DNA of 55,068 bases from Sediminibacterium sp. Gen4 (GTDB lineage: Bacteria > Bacteroidota > Bacteroidia > Chitinophagales > Chitinophagaceae), in assembly GCA_013391385.1 (NCBI GenBank), contig JACBFI010000023.1, positions 1-55,068 of the forward strand, written 5' to 3'. A program made the translations under genes and the position numbers. The notes under the pieces were generated by a model. That model searched no databases and was not told the DNA's origin. It saw nothing but the letters and a program-made list of their open reading frames with translations. This document shows, one piece after another, positions 15,181 to 24,687 of this stretch (position 1 is the stretch's first letter; each line of letters starts with the position of its first letter).

Positions 15181-16614
15181 ATGATCCCAGTTCTATTGAT
15201 ATTACTACCCTTACTCACCGGCACGATCTCTTTCTTTATTAAAGAAGAAAATGCTGCAAAAGGTTGGGGATTATTGTCTGCAGTACTAACATTGATCGTA
15301 GCAGTGGCAGGTATTTATTTTTATCCTGCAGCCCAGCTCTCATTTGATAGTGCATGGTTGCCTTCTTTGGGTAGCAGGTTTACGATGTCAATGGATGGAA
15401 TGTCTAAAATGTTGGTCTTATTAACAGCTATTTCCTTTCCATTGATTTTTTTAGCTACCTATAAAAATCAATACAGAAATGCAGGCTCATTTTATGCATT
15501 GATGTTACTGACACAAGCCGGATTAATGGGTGTATTTGTTGCTAATGATGCATTATTATTTTACTTTTTCTGGGAACTGGCATTAATACCTGTATATTTT
15601 TTGTGCTCGTTATGGGGTGGCGAAAAAAGAATTGCTGTTACTTTTAAATTTTTCATCTACACATTTATTGGATCACTGATGATGTTGGCTGGAATATTAT
15701 ATATGTATTTCCAGACAGCCGATCATTCATTTGCCTGGCAGTCTTTTTATAGCGTACAACTAGCACCTGAAAAACAGTCATTGGTATTCTGGCTCTTTTT
15801 CATTGCATTCGCTATTAAAATGCCCATATTCCCGTTCCATACCTGGCAGCCGGATGCGTATGAACAATCGCCTACTGCTACGACTATGGTCTTGAGTGGA
15901 ATCATGGTAAAAATGGGAATATTTGCGGTGATCAAATGGTTGTTGCCATTCTTCCCTTCAGCATCCGAGCAATTTGCACAATGGATCATTTTGCTTTCAG
16001 TGATCGGCATGTTATACGCTTCTTTAATTGCTATCAGACAAGATGATATCAAACGTTTGATCGCTTATTCTTCCATTGCACATATCGGGTTAATGAGTGC
16101 GACACTTTTTACAGGTAGCAGAGTAGGACTGGAAGGTGTAATGATACAAATGTTCAATCATGGTATCAATGTAATCGGACTCTGGATTGTAGCTGATGCG
16201 ATTGAACAACAGTTGGGTACAAGAAAGTTCAGTGAATTAGGTGGACTAGCACAAAAAGCTCCATCACTCGCTATATTGTTAGTAGTAATGGCGTTTGCCA
16301 ATATTGCATTGCCATTAACCAATGCATTTATTGGTGAGTTTTTGATGTTCAATGGACTATTCCATTACAATATCTGGATCACTGCAGTGGCGGGTATCAG
16401 TATTATTCTGGCAGCAGTGTATACTTTGAATATGGTTCAGAAAGTGTTTTATGGAAATACAACAGCTGTTACTTCCAATGCAACGGATATTTCTGGTAAT
16501 ATCAGAATTACTCTGGTGATACTGGTAATACTAGTGATTGCCTTGGGTGTATATCCACAGCCCATGATTGATCTTACAAAAGATACGGTAGGAGCAACCA
16601 TGGCAGGGAAATAA
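15181..16614 (+). CDS. nuoM: NADH-quinone oxidoreductase subunit M
   Basis: This 477-residue antiporter-like subunit has family motifs FFWELALIPVYFLCSLWGG (about 124-142), FPFHTWQPDAYEQSPTATTM (about 219-238) and DDIKRLIAYSSIAHIG (about 288-303). It follows nuoL by 25 bases and is similar in fold to NuoL and NuoN. Confidence 0.97.
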   Translation: MIPVLLILLPLLTGTISFFIKEENAAKGWGLLSAVLTLIVAVAGIYFYPAAQLSFDSAWLPSLGSRFTMSMDGMSKMLVLLTAISFPLIFLATYKNQYRNAGSFYALMLLTQAGLMGVFVANDALLFYFFWELALIPVYFLCSLWGGEKRIAVTFKFFIYTFIGSLMMLAGILYMYFQTADHSFAWQSFYSVQLAPEKQSLVFWLFFIAFAIKMPIFPFHTWQPDAYEQSPTATTMVLSGIMVKMGIFAVIKWLLPFFPSASEQFAQWIILLSVIGMLYASLIAIRQDDIKRLIAYSSIAHIGLMSATLFTGSRVGLEGVMIQMFNHGINVIGLWIVADAIEQQLGTRKFSELGGLAQKAPSLAILLVVMAFANIALPLTNAFIGEFLMFNGLFHYNIWITAVAGISIILAAVYTLNMVQKVFYGNTTAVTSNATDISGNIRITLVILVILVIALGVYPQPMIDLTKDTVGATMAGK

Positions 16615-16657
16615 TAGATCGTTGATATTTTATAATTATTTGATTAATCACAATAAC

Positions 16658-16681
16658 GTAAAGATGTGAAAACATCTTTAC
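16658..16681 (+). other. Perfect 10-bp stem-loop with GAAA loop upstream of nuoN
   Basis: GTAAAGATGT pairs exactly with ACATCTTTAC across a GAAA tetraloop. There is no T-run, so it is not a normal terminator. It precedes the TCCCC hairpin of nuoN, as the palindrome at 13190 precedes that of nuoL. Confidence 0.6.
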
Positions 16682-16688
16682 CCAAAAT

Positions 16689-16700
16689 TCCCCTAGGGGA
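16689..16700 (+). promoter_or_regulatory. Mini-hairpin TCCCC-TA-GGGGA before nuoN
   Basis: A perfect palindrome TCCCCTAGGGGA ends 9 bases before the nuoN ATG, the fourth start-proximal hairpin of this type in the operon. Confidence 0.55.
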
Positions 16701-16709
16701 TTTGGAACT

Positions 16710-18095
16710 ATGAACGCAATAATATTATCAGCATTACTGGGAGTTGTCATGATGTTTAGTGGCATTCTGACAAAAAACAAATCTGTATTGAAATACATAG
16801 CAGCAGTTGGATTATTGTTGCTGATCGCATTCAATGTAATGGACACCTATGCAATCTTCAAATTTGATATCGATTCACGTGGATTATTGAGTTTTGGAAA
16901 GTTTGGTCTGTACTTTAATACACTCGCTTTTGCAGCCACTTTTATTTATGTGCTACTCAGTGGGTCTGATATTGAAAAAGCAGGTATCAATGTTGCAGAA
17001 TATTTTGCACTGATCTTCTTTGTGCTATGTGGATTAAGCATCCTATCAGGGTTTAATGGTATGTTGATGCTATTCTTAGGTATCGAAATACTATCCATTC
17101 CCCTGTATATCCTCACGGGTTCCGATAAGCGAAACCTGAAGAGTAATGAAGCAGCACTAAAGTATTTTCTGATGGGGTCTTTCACTACCGGAATTATGCT
17201 GATGGGTATCGCTTTCTTTTACGGCGCAACCGGTTCTTTTACTTTGAATGCATTACCTGTTATTCCTACTACCGGAATGATCAATCCATCTTTTCTACAT
17301 GTAGGTGGACTATTGCTTTTATTTGTTGCGATGTCTTTCAAAGTTTCAGCAGCACCCTTTCATTTTTGGACACCTGACGTGTATGATGGGGCACCAAGTG
17401 TTTTCACTTCTTTTATGGCTACCATTGTGAAAGCTGCCGGTTTTATAGCTTTTATCCGATTGTTTCAAACCCAGGCTGTTGCATTAGGACCTACTTGGAA
17501 AATTATACTGTCTATTGTTATCATACTTACTTTATTGATCGGAAATATCACTGCAGTATTTCAGCAGAGTGTAAAGCGAATGTTGGCTTATTCTAGTATT
17601 GCTCAGGCAGGTTTTATGCTGTTTGCATTATTCAGTAGTAATGACCTTGCAATGGAAGGTATTCTTTTGTACAGTGTTGCATATAGTTTAGCTACCATCG
17701 GCATTTTTGCTGTACTCATTAAAATGAATGATTACACGTTTGATGGTTTTAATGGGCTTGCTAAAAGTAATCCTGTATTAGCGTTTACAACAACCATTTT
17801 TCTTTTGTCGCTTGCAGGGATACCATTAACAGCGGGCTTTTTTGCTAAATATTATATGCTGGCTTCTGTAATTAAAGAAGGAGGTTCACTTTGGTTGGTG
17901 ATAGTGGCTCTTTTCTTTGCAGCAGTAAGTGTGTATTATTATTTCAGGGTTATTCAGGCCATGTATTTCAAAGATGGGGATGCAGGTACAGCACCTATAT
18001 CTGGGGTATTCAAACTGTCGTTGGTATTATTGGCAGCACTGGTAATCGTATTGGGTATTTTCCCTTCGATCATTCTAAATGGCTTTTATTTCTAA
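16710..18095 (+). CDS. nuoN: NADH-quinone oxidoreductase subunit N
   Basis: This 461-residue antiporter-like subunit ends the complex I operon. Visible signatures include GIEILSIPLYIL (about 123-134), KVSAAPFHFWTPDVYDGAPS (about 211-230) and VKRMLAYSSIAQAGFML (about 288-304). The gene order A to N is complete. Confidence 0.97.
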   Translation: MNAIILSALLGVVMMFSGILTKNKSVLKYIAAVGLLLLIAFNVMDTYAIFKFDIDSRGLLSFGKFGLYFNTLAFAATFIYVLLSGSDIEKAGINVAEYFALIFFVLCGLSILSGFNGMLMLFLGIEILSIPLYILTGSDKRNLKSNEAALKYFLMGSFTTGIMLMGIAFFYGATGSFTLNALPVIPTTGMINPSFLHVGGLLLLFVAMSFKVSAAPFHFWTPDVYDGAPSVFTSFMATIVKAAGFIAFIRLFQTQAVALGPTWKIILSIVIILTLLIGNITAVFQQSVKRMLAYSSIAQAGFMLFALFSSNDLAMEGILLYSVAYSLATIGIFAVLIKMNDYTFDGFNGLAKSNPVLAFTTTIFLLSLAGIPLTAGFFAKYYMLASVIKEGGSLWLVIVALFFAAVSVYYYFRVIQAMYFKDGDAGTAPISGVFKLSLVLLAALVIVLGIFPSIILNGFYF

Positions 18096-18171
18096 CCGTT
18101 CTTCACTTTTTTTACAGGTAGAACCCTGCATAGTCATTTCTCAGCTATCTTTATAGGAATATAGTTCCTGT

Positions 18172-19455
18172 ATGAAGGGCATGACCATTTTTGATTCCTT
18201 ATCGTTAGCATGGCGAACTGTTCGCAGTAATAAGTTACGTACTGGTATTACTGTGGCCATTATTGCTTTTGGTATCATGGCACTCATTGGTATCATTACG
18301 GCTATTGAAGCCATGAATCAGAGTCTGAAGGAAAGCTTTTCTTCTATGGGTGCCAATGCTTTTAATATCCGTTTTAAAGATTCAAGAGTAAGATTTGGCG
18401 GTAATAACTCGGATGTTAAAAAAACAACCCGGGGACGGAAAGAGAAAAAATCAAACCTCGATAAACCTATTCAAAGAGAGGAAGCAGAATACTTCAAACA
18501 GAATTTTAATTTTCCAGCCGCGAAAGTAAGTATTTATAGAAGAGGTCCGGGTGGACAAGAAGTCAATTACAAGGATAAAAAGACCAATCCGCAAATTGTG
18601 GTGTGGGGAGGGGATGAACATTATTTACAGGTTACCGGTTATGTGATCGAAATGGGTCGCAATCTCAATGATCTGGATCAGCAAAGCGGAAGAAATGTTT
18701 GTTTGATTGGCAGTAATGTTGCGAAAACATTGTTTGGAGACAGACCTGATAAATCTATTGATAAGATCGTACGAATTGGAGGATTGCCATATAGGGTTAT
18801 TGGATTATTAAAGAGCAAAGGATCCAGTGCGATGTTACGGCAGGATGATGTAGTGGTAACCACTTACAACAACGTTCGCAATTTTCAGAATGCTAGTAGG
18901 TCCTATTTAGTAGGAGTGATGGTGAGTAATGTCAATGAATTAGATCCTGCGAGTGGGGTAGCTACTTCTGTGTTTAGATCCGTAAGAAGATTAAAACCTT
19001 TGGATGACGATAATTTTGTAATCGAAAAGAGTGACAAGTTTGCTGAAATGTTCATCAGTTTTTTAAGTAGTATCACTGGCTCTGCAGGTGCTATTGGATT
19101 GATTACTCTGATCGGTGCAGCCATAGGTTTAATGAATATCATGTTGGTGGCCGTGAATGAGCGAACAAAAGAAGTGGGGCTTATCAAAGCCATCGGAGGT
19201 AAAAGTAAAAATGTGCGTCAGCAGTTCTTATTTGAAAGTATGATCATCAGTTTATTAGGGGCAATTTTTGGTATTATTTTAGGTGTATTGGTAGGGAATG
19301 TATTTGGCTTGATACTGAAAACAGGTTTTGTAGTACCATGGGCATGGGTGATCGTTGGGGTGGTGATTTGTTCCATCGTTGGACTCATCGCCGGCATATA
19401 TCCAGCCATGAAAGCAGCCCGACTCAATCCAATCGTAGCACTGCGTTACGAGTAA
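18172..19455 (+). CDS. MacB/FtsX-type ABC transporter permease
   Basis: The 427-residue protein has one N-terminal transmembrane helix (about 24-45), a periplasmic MacB-like domain (about 46-295) and three C-terminal helices of the FtsX fold (about 300-420), ending with the typical GIYPAMKAARLNPIVALRYE motif. No ATPase gene is adjacent, so its ABC partner must be encoded elsewhere. It lies 76 bases after nuoN and converges with the next gene, the stops being 3 bases apart. Confidence 0.9.
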   Translation: MKGMTIFDSLSLAWRTVRSNKLRTGITVAIIAFGIMALIGIITAIEAMNQSLKESFSSMGANAFNIRFKDSRVRFGGNNSDVKKTTRGRKEKKSNLDKPIQREEAEYFKQNFNFPAAKVSIYRRGPGGQEVNYKDKKTNPQIVVWGGDEHYLQVTGYVIEMGRNLNDLDQQSGRNVCLIGSNVAKTLFGDRPDKSIDKIVRIGGLPYRVIGLLKSKGSSAMLRQDDVVVTTYNNVRNFQNASRSYLVGVMVSNVNELDPASGVATSVFRSVRRLKPLDDDNFVIEKSDKFAEMFISFLSSITGSAGAIGLITLIGAAIGLMNIMLVAVNERTKEVGLIKAIGGKSKNVRQQFLFESMIISLLGAIFGIILGVLVGNVFGLILKTGFVVPWAWVIVGVVICSIVGLIAGIYPAMKAARLNPIVALRYE

Positions 19456-19458
19456 TAC

Positions 19459-20181
19459 TTAATTTTTATTGTAATTTTTTGAGAAGATCTTCAACTGCTC
19501 ATTGATATAGTAGCGGATATCTTCTTCCGATGTATGCTTTCTTAGCCAATCATAAGATGGTCGATGCTGTTGCATGAACAGACGAAGCTTCTCATCTTTA
19601 AAACGGGTCAATGAAATAACCAATGCAGTATTGAAACGATAATTGATATAAGCCTCTTTTTCATTGGTCTCATAAAACTGTAATGCTTTTCTCTTATTAC
19701 GTTCATGTCGTGAAAATCGGTCAAGGTTTAGCGCAATACCTGCGCCTGAATTTGCTTGTGAGACAGTTGGAATGGTATAATTCACGATATCCTGTAAAAA
19801 ATCTTTTCTTCGCTCAATACTATCTTGTTGATACTGACTTAAGCCTCTACTAGTAACGGTTACGTTTCCTAAATCTCGTACCAATGGTGAAAGAACGGGG
19901 AATAATGTGTCTTGTAATAAATAGCTGTTTGCATATTGCAGGGTATCAAAAAAATAACCCACTGCTGCAAAAGAGAGAATATGATTTTCTGCGGCTTGAA
20001 TGGAAAATTTACCATCATTACCGGTCATGGTAGTGGTATTGGTAGTAATATTTCTGACACTGGCTAAAACAATCGGTGCATTGGTAACACTATCTTTCAA
20101 ATAGCCATAAATTATTTTTTTCTTCTGACCGAAACCTTGAAAGAAAACGAATGTCAAAATGAGAATGAGAGTATACCGCAT
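19459..20181 (-). CDS. Secreted protein with carboxypeptidase-regulatory-like domain
   Basis: The 240-residue protein has a signal peptide (about 1-18), then a CarboxypepD_reg-like beta sandwich (about 24-95: YGYLKDSVTNAPIVLASVRN, then TGNDGKFSIQA and LSFAAVGYFFDTL). The remaining part is charged and probably helical, and I do not recognise it. Many envelope proteins of the phylum share this plan. It is preceded on its strand by the terminator of the subtilase gene. Confidence 0.75.
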   Translation of the reverse strand: MRYTLILILTFVFFQGFGQKKKIIYGYLKDSVTNAPIVLASVRNITTNTTTMTGNDGKFSIQAAENHILSFAAVGYFFDTLQYANSYLLQDTLFPVLSPLVRDLGNVTVTSRGLSQYQQDSIERRKDFLQDIVNYTIPTVSQANSGAGIALNLDRFSRHERNKRKALQFYETNEKEAYINYRFNTALVISLTRFKDEKLRLFMQQHRPSYDWLRKHTSEEDIRYYINEQLKIFSKNYNKN

Positions 20182-20222
20182 CTTTTTTTGTAAATGTACA
20201 GCTAATAGAAATAATGATATTC

Positions 20223-20269
20223 CTGAATACTAAAAATGCCGGCATTAAGCCGGCATTTTTAGTATTCAG
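20223..20269 (-). terminator. Perfect 21-bp-stem terminator after the subtilase gene
   Basis: The two 21-base arms (20223-20243 and 20249-20269) are exact reverse complements around a 5-base loop. The GC core GCCGGC is followed by TTTTT on the minus strand. The stem is longer than a terminator needs. Confidence 0.85.
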
Positions 20270-20278
20270 AAGGTTGAC

Positions 20279-23200
20279 CTATTTAATAATAATCACTTTT
20301 TGTAAATAAGTCTTCTTGTTGTGGAAGATCTTCAAAATGTATTGACCATCATTGATATTACCCACATTCATTTGTTTAGAGAAAACACCATTGAAACCCG
20401 GATAAGATTGGTTGAATATTCTTTGTCCGCTTGAATTGAGTAACTCTATGGATACATCACCCTTTTCTTTCACTTCAAAACTCAGGTTGAACAATCCTTT
20501 ATTCGGATTTGGAGATACACTGAGTTTGATTTCTCTGGCCACCACTTCCGGAGGAAGAGAAGTAACCGTAAACTGTATCGGGGCAGATGTTTTTTGGCAA
20601 CCCAAAGCATCAATAGTCACCACCTTATAATTTCCGGAAGCAATAGGTTTATAGCTTGGGTCGGTGGCACCACTAATACCTTCTTCATCTTTAAACCATT
20701 GTCTGGAAACACCCGGAGCGCTGATGACTAATGAATCACCTTGTCTGGTCACAACCGGAGTAGGAGCATCTGCAACAACAATTTCCTGTCTGATACTTGG
20801 ACATGAATTTCCTGTTCTAATCTTCATATCATAGAAGAAATAATAGAAAGGATTTGGATCGCCGGTACCACTTACATTGACACTATTACCAGTAAAAGAT
20901 GCTACACCCGGAATGGCGATTGGATATGTTGAACCTACGATTCCATTGTTTCGAAAAATGGTAGCACCATTAGAACATAATGCCAATAAAATATAATCAC
21001 CAGGCTCTTCAACCCTAAGATTTAAGAAGAAAACAGCTCCAGTATCATTTGCAGGATTACCGGTTACAGCACCAGGTGCCGGATTAGGATTGGTAGCCAA
21101 TACATCTAAAAAGACACTATTCACTCTGGTATATGAATATGTATTGTTTGTGGAATTAAAAGAGCCAAATCTTCCTAAAATCACTTCAATTCTACCGCTA
21201 TTTCCGATATACAATTTTGCGCTTTCTATGGTAAGTGGAACGCTGGCATTGAATCTCATAAAGTTGCCGCTAAAATCATTGTAACCGCCATTAGGGGAGA
21301 ACATCTTAGTGGTAGGTCCAATTGAAGTTTTTAACTCACTTGATACATAGAAAGTTTTATTGGTAGGAATAGTACTGGTTGATGCAGTACTGCCCGTTGC
21401 AAATGGTGCAGTAGCGGTAGTACTATTAAACCAGAAATAATTTGTGTTTGCTGCGGCTGAAGGTATTCTTAACAGCGCATTGTTATTACAAATCGTTCCT
21501 ATTGGATTGGGATCATTTCCTTTTCTGCCAATTGTCAAACTGGTAGTGAGTGTATTATTAGCAGTATTCTGGTCACCCGCAATATTGGCTGTTGCCAGAA
21601 TGGTATAAGTTGTATTTTCTGTTGTAGCAAAAGGTGTTTGTAAAGTGAAACTAGCATTACTCAATGGTAATACAGTACCCGGATAAGTAGCGTTGATGGT
21701 AGTAACGGTTGTAGTTCCATTTTTAACTTCTACCGAGATAGGAATATTACTTTTTGAAATGCTACCATTATTGCGAATATTCACAGTAAGGTATTGATTG
21801 TTATCAGCACAATCAGCAACCGTTGGAGTAATGATCTCACTAATAGTAAAGTCCGTAGAAGGATTCACCACCACTAATCTAAAATCATCAGTTTCGCCTC
21901 TTACATAAGTCCCACAAGATGTTACATCATTGGCAGTGCTGGTTTCCACCAAAACAACCCTGGTTCTGTATGAGCTACCAACGGTAAGTGTGCTGGGTGT
22001 TGTGAAACTGCCTGCGAATACTTCATTGTTTTTCAAAACAGGACTGGTGGCAACGAGCTCATTGGCATCTGCAAAATCACCATCGTTATTATAGTCAATA
22101 AATAGCTTTACTATTTTATCAGCATTGGTAGCATCTGAGCTATTCACTCTTATTCTAAATGGAACCGCTTGTGAAGGTTCTATATTCGCAGCAATAGCGG
22201 TATTATTTACATAAGTAGTTCCTCCGGCAGGATTGGCATAACGAATGGTTTGCAAACTCACACTGTCAATACGACCACCTGTATTGCCCGTAGGACCTGA
22301 GCTACAATGAGCCGTTCCGCCAACGCCGCTTATCAGTAAGGAATAAGCTTGTTGTCCACGTACCAAAGAACCTGCAGCACCTTTATGTGTAACTGTTATG
22401 GTATAACTATCTCCCGAAACGGTACTGTCTATATCAATTCGTTCCACATTATCGGTATTGTTATCACCTTTAACTGCTGCATTGGAAGGGCTGGCAGGAT
22501 TTAATGTCCATGGTCTGAAAGTTCTGCTGCCACTGGTAATTCTGATATCTAAATCATTGATTAATTTCTTAGCTGGATTATTCAATACATCTACTAACTC
22601 TACATTTCCTTTAACATCTGTCCAGCAGATAGTAGCTCTCAAAGGTTCTTTACCGGTAGCAATTACAGTGGTTGTAAAACTAGATGTTGTTGCATTGAAT
22701 AGATTTTCAAACATCAGATGTTCACTGGTAGATCCGTTATTCGATGCAACAGAAGCGGAAATAACTGCAGCTGCTTTTTGAACATTCAATAAACCCCATC
22801 CATTTTGATAATCTGGCCCGGGACTGTTACCTGCTTCATCAGCTGTGTGAATAGCCAAACCTTTGATGGTAGCCGATCTTAAAAAAGCACCACTTTTTAA
22901 TTTTGAATAATGTTCTTGTAATAAAAATAATGAGCCGGCAGCATTGGGAGAAGACATCGACGTTCCACTCAATGTTGAATAACTGTTATTGCCTGATGCA
23001 AAAGTAGATAATACGTTTACCCCATCTGCAACAACATCAGGTTTAATACGACCATCATCGGTAGGTCCCCAACTGCTAAAGGTACTCATCACTACATCTT
23101 CAGGTCGATTATATCCACCCGGAATACCTCTCACTGCACCTACTGTTAAAATATTTTTTGCATTACCATCCCATGTAATGGTTCCGTAACTATCATTGCT

Positions 23201-24082
23201 GCTAATAGAAGCAGGTCTGTTACCTGCAGCAGTCATCTGATTTTGAGCATTGAATCTGAAATAAGGTTCACCTACGGCAGGTCCGGTTTCTCCACGATTA
23301 TTACCCGATGATTTTACAATGAGATAAAATGGCGCATTGTATGCAATAGAGTCTAATTCCTGCGCATCAGTGCTGTAGTAACCAAATTTATAATCTTCAT
23401 CTTCATTGGGTCTGCCATAAAACTCCCAACGATTTTGTGCAGAGTTGAAATTCCATCCGGAGATAATGGAATAAGAGTGATTTGAAATCAATAAACCGGC
23501 AGCCTCCAAAGCAATTTCAGAATTATCATTATTAAAATCATAGGCAATCATTCCCTGAACGCCATAAGCCATACCTTTTGCACTAGGATTAAGACCTGTA
23601 GCTACCATCGTACCTGCAACGTGTGTGGCATGATTATCAATCGATGTAGGATTGTCTTTTTGTGTGATCCTTCCTGTAAGTTCAACATGTGAACTTAAAA
23701 TTGTACCACCATCCCAGATACCTATTTTGTTTTTCATATTCGCAGAACTTCCGGTGAGGTTTAATCCGGTTGCACCGCCTGGCCATAGCTGGTTGGTTCT
23801 GGTAGTAGCTGCCGCAATACTGTTAAGCGTGATATAATATTTTGGAAAATTAAATGCATCAACACCCACCAATACACCTCTTGCGCCATTTCGTCCATTA
23901 ATGGTCAATGGCCAGTTTCTTTGTTTGGCTAATGACAAAGCTTTTGTGTATTCACTTCGCTCTCTTAATCGAATACCCTGGGTAGTAATATCTAATGCCT
24001 GAACATTGGTCGACAATTGCGCATGGGCAACCGATACCATGGCAGTAGCAGTGATAAAAATGGGTAAAAATCTTCTCAGCAT
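20279..24082 (-). CDS. S8 subtilisin-like peptidase with T9SS sorting domain
   Basis: The 1267-residue secreted protein has a signal peptide (1-22). The S8 peptidase domain runs from about 95 to 450 with catalytic D124 (GIWDGG), H154 (HATHVAGT) and S375 (GTSMSSP), and N261 for the oxyanion hole. A jelly-roll-like domain follows (about 460-590), then GEVED-like and CARDB-like beta domains and an Ig-like segment. The last 80 residues are a type A T9SS sorting domain (SVSPNPNKGLFNLSFEV and a final KVIIIK). It is likely exported through the T9SS and anchored on the cell surface or released, where it degrades protein. Confidence 0.93.
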   Translation of the reverse strand: MLRRFLPIFITATAMVSVAHAQLSTNVQALDITTQGIRLRERSEYTKALSLAKQRNWPLTINGRNGARGVLVGVDAFNFPKYYITLNSIAAATTRTNQLWPGGATGLNLTGSSANMKNKIGIWDGGTILSSHVELTGRITQKDNPTSIDNHATHVAGTMVATGLNPSAKGMAYGVQGMIAYDFNNDNSEIALEAAGLLISNHSYSIISGWNFNSAQNRWEFYGRPNEDEDYKFGYYSTDAQELDSIAYNAPFYLIVKSSGNNRGETGPAVGEPYFRFNAQNQMTAAGNRPASISSNDSYGTITWDGNAKNILTVGAVRGIPGGYNRPEDVVMSTFSSWGPTDDGRIKPDVVADGVNVLSTFASGNNSYSTLSGTSMSSPNAAGSLFLLQEHYSKLKSGAFLRSATIKGLAIHTADEAGNSPGPDYQNGWGLLNVQKAAAVISASVASNNGSTSEHLMFENLFNATTSSFTTTVIATGKEPLRATICWTDVKGNVELVDVLNNPAKKLINDLDIRITSGSRTFRPWTLNPASPSNAAVKGDNNTDNVERIDIDSTVSGDSYTITVTHKGAAGSLVRGQQAYSLLISGVGGTAHCSSGPTGNTGGRIDSVSLQTIRYANPAGGTTYVNNTAIAANIEPSQAVPFRIRVNSSDATNADKIVKLFIDYNNDGDFADANELVATSPVLKNNEVFAGSFTTPSTLTVGSSYRTRVVLVETSTANDVTSCGTYVRGETDDFRLVVVNPSTDFTISEIITPTVADCADNNQYLTVNIRNNGSISKSNIPISVEVKNGTTTVTTINATYPGTVLPLSNASFTLQTPFATTENTTYTILATANIAGDQNTANNTLTTSLTIGRKGNDPNPIGTICNNNALLRIPSAAANTNYFWFNSTTATAPFATGSTASTSTIPTNKTFYVSSELKTSIGPTTKMFSPNGGYNDFSGNFMRFNASVPLTIESAKLYIGNSGRIEVILGRFGSFNSTNNTYSYTRVNSVFLDVLATNPNPAPGAVTGNPANDTGAVFFLNLRVEEPGDYILLALCSNGATIFRNNGIVGSTYPIAIPGVASFTGNSVNVSGTGDPNPFYYFFYDMKIRTGNSCPSIRQEIVVADAPTPVVTRQGDSLVISAPGVSRQWFKDEEGISGATDPSYKPIASGNYKVVTIDALGCQKTSAPIQFTVTSLPPEVVAREIKLSVSPNPNKGLFNLSFEVKEKGDVSIELLNSSGQRIFNQSYPGFNGVFSKQMNVGNINDGQYILKIFHNKKTYLQKVIIIK

Positions 24083-24171
24083 AACATCGTTTAATTTAAC
24101 TTCATAATTATTCAGGGTTTGCCCCCGGGTATTATTACTAAATTAGATACTTTCACCATTCAAAGTGAAGC

Positions 24172-24636
24172 ATGAGGCATAAACTTTTTGTAGTCATATG
24201 GGCTTTTTTAACAATTTTTGGCTGTAAACCATCCAACAAAGCCCAAACCGGTCAGATTACCCAAGGTATATCCGGTTTTATTACCGAATTAAAAGGCAAC
24301 CAAATGCCTATGAAGGGTGCTCCTGAGAACAAACCTAGACCCGTATCTGTGACTTTGTTGGTCTATGAACCCACTAATTTATCACAAGTTCAAAGAGTTG
24401 AAACTTCCGCCTTATATACGGCAATTAACACTCGAAAGGTTGCTTCTGTTCTGTCAGACAGCACGGGTGCATATAGTGTTGCTTTGCCACCCGGAACTTA
24501 TTCCCTTTTTGTGCAACAAGGGAAGTTCTTTTTTGCCAATTCCTTCGACAGCCAGAATAATATTCAACTGGTAACGGTAGAAGCAAATAAAGTGACTCCT
24601 TTCAACATCACGATCAATTCAGGAGCTACATATTGA
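24172..24636 (+). CDS. Lipoprotein with carboxypeptidase-regulatory-like fold
   Basis: The 154-residue protein has a lipoprotein signal peptide ending in FGC (Cys18). The body looks like a single beta-sandwich domain: GISGFITELKGNQMP at about 33-47 and SDSTGAYSVALPPGTYSLFV at about 94-113, the usual pattern of a carboxypeptidase-regulatory-like domain. No enzyme domain is attached. It precedes mfd and may be transcribed independently. The exact role is unknown. Confidence 0.75.
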   Translation: MRHKLFVVIWAFLTIFGCKPSNKAQTGQITQGISGFITELKGNQMPMKGAPENKPRPVSVTLLVYEPTNLSQVQRVETSALYTAINTRKVASVLSDSTGAYSVALPPGTYSLFVQQGKFFFANSFDSQNNIQLVTVEANKVTPFNITINSGATY

Positions 24637-24646
24637 TTTCTAAGGT

Positions 24647-24654
24647 TATCTTTG
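24647..24654 (+). promoter_or_regulatory. -7 element upstream of mfd
   Basis: TATCTTTG matches TAnnTTTG and lies 33 bases before the ATG at 24688. No convincing -33 TTG is present. Confidence 0.45.
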
Positions 24655-24687
24655 CCCCCCACATTACAGACGTTTGCAGGTAATGGG

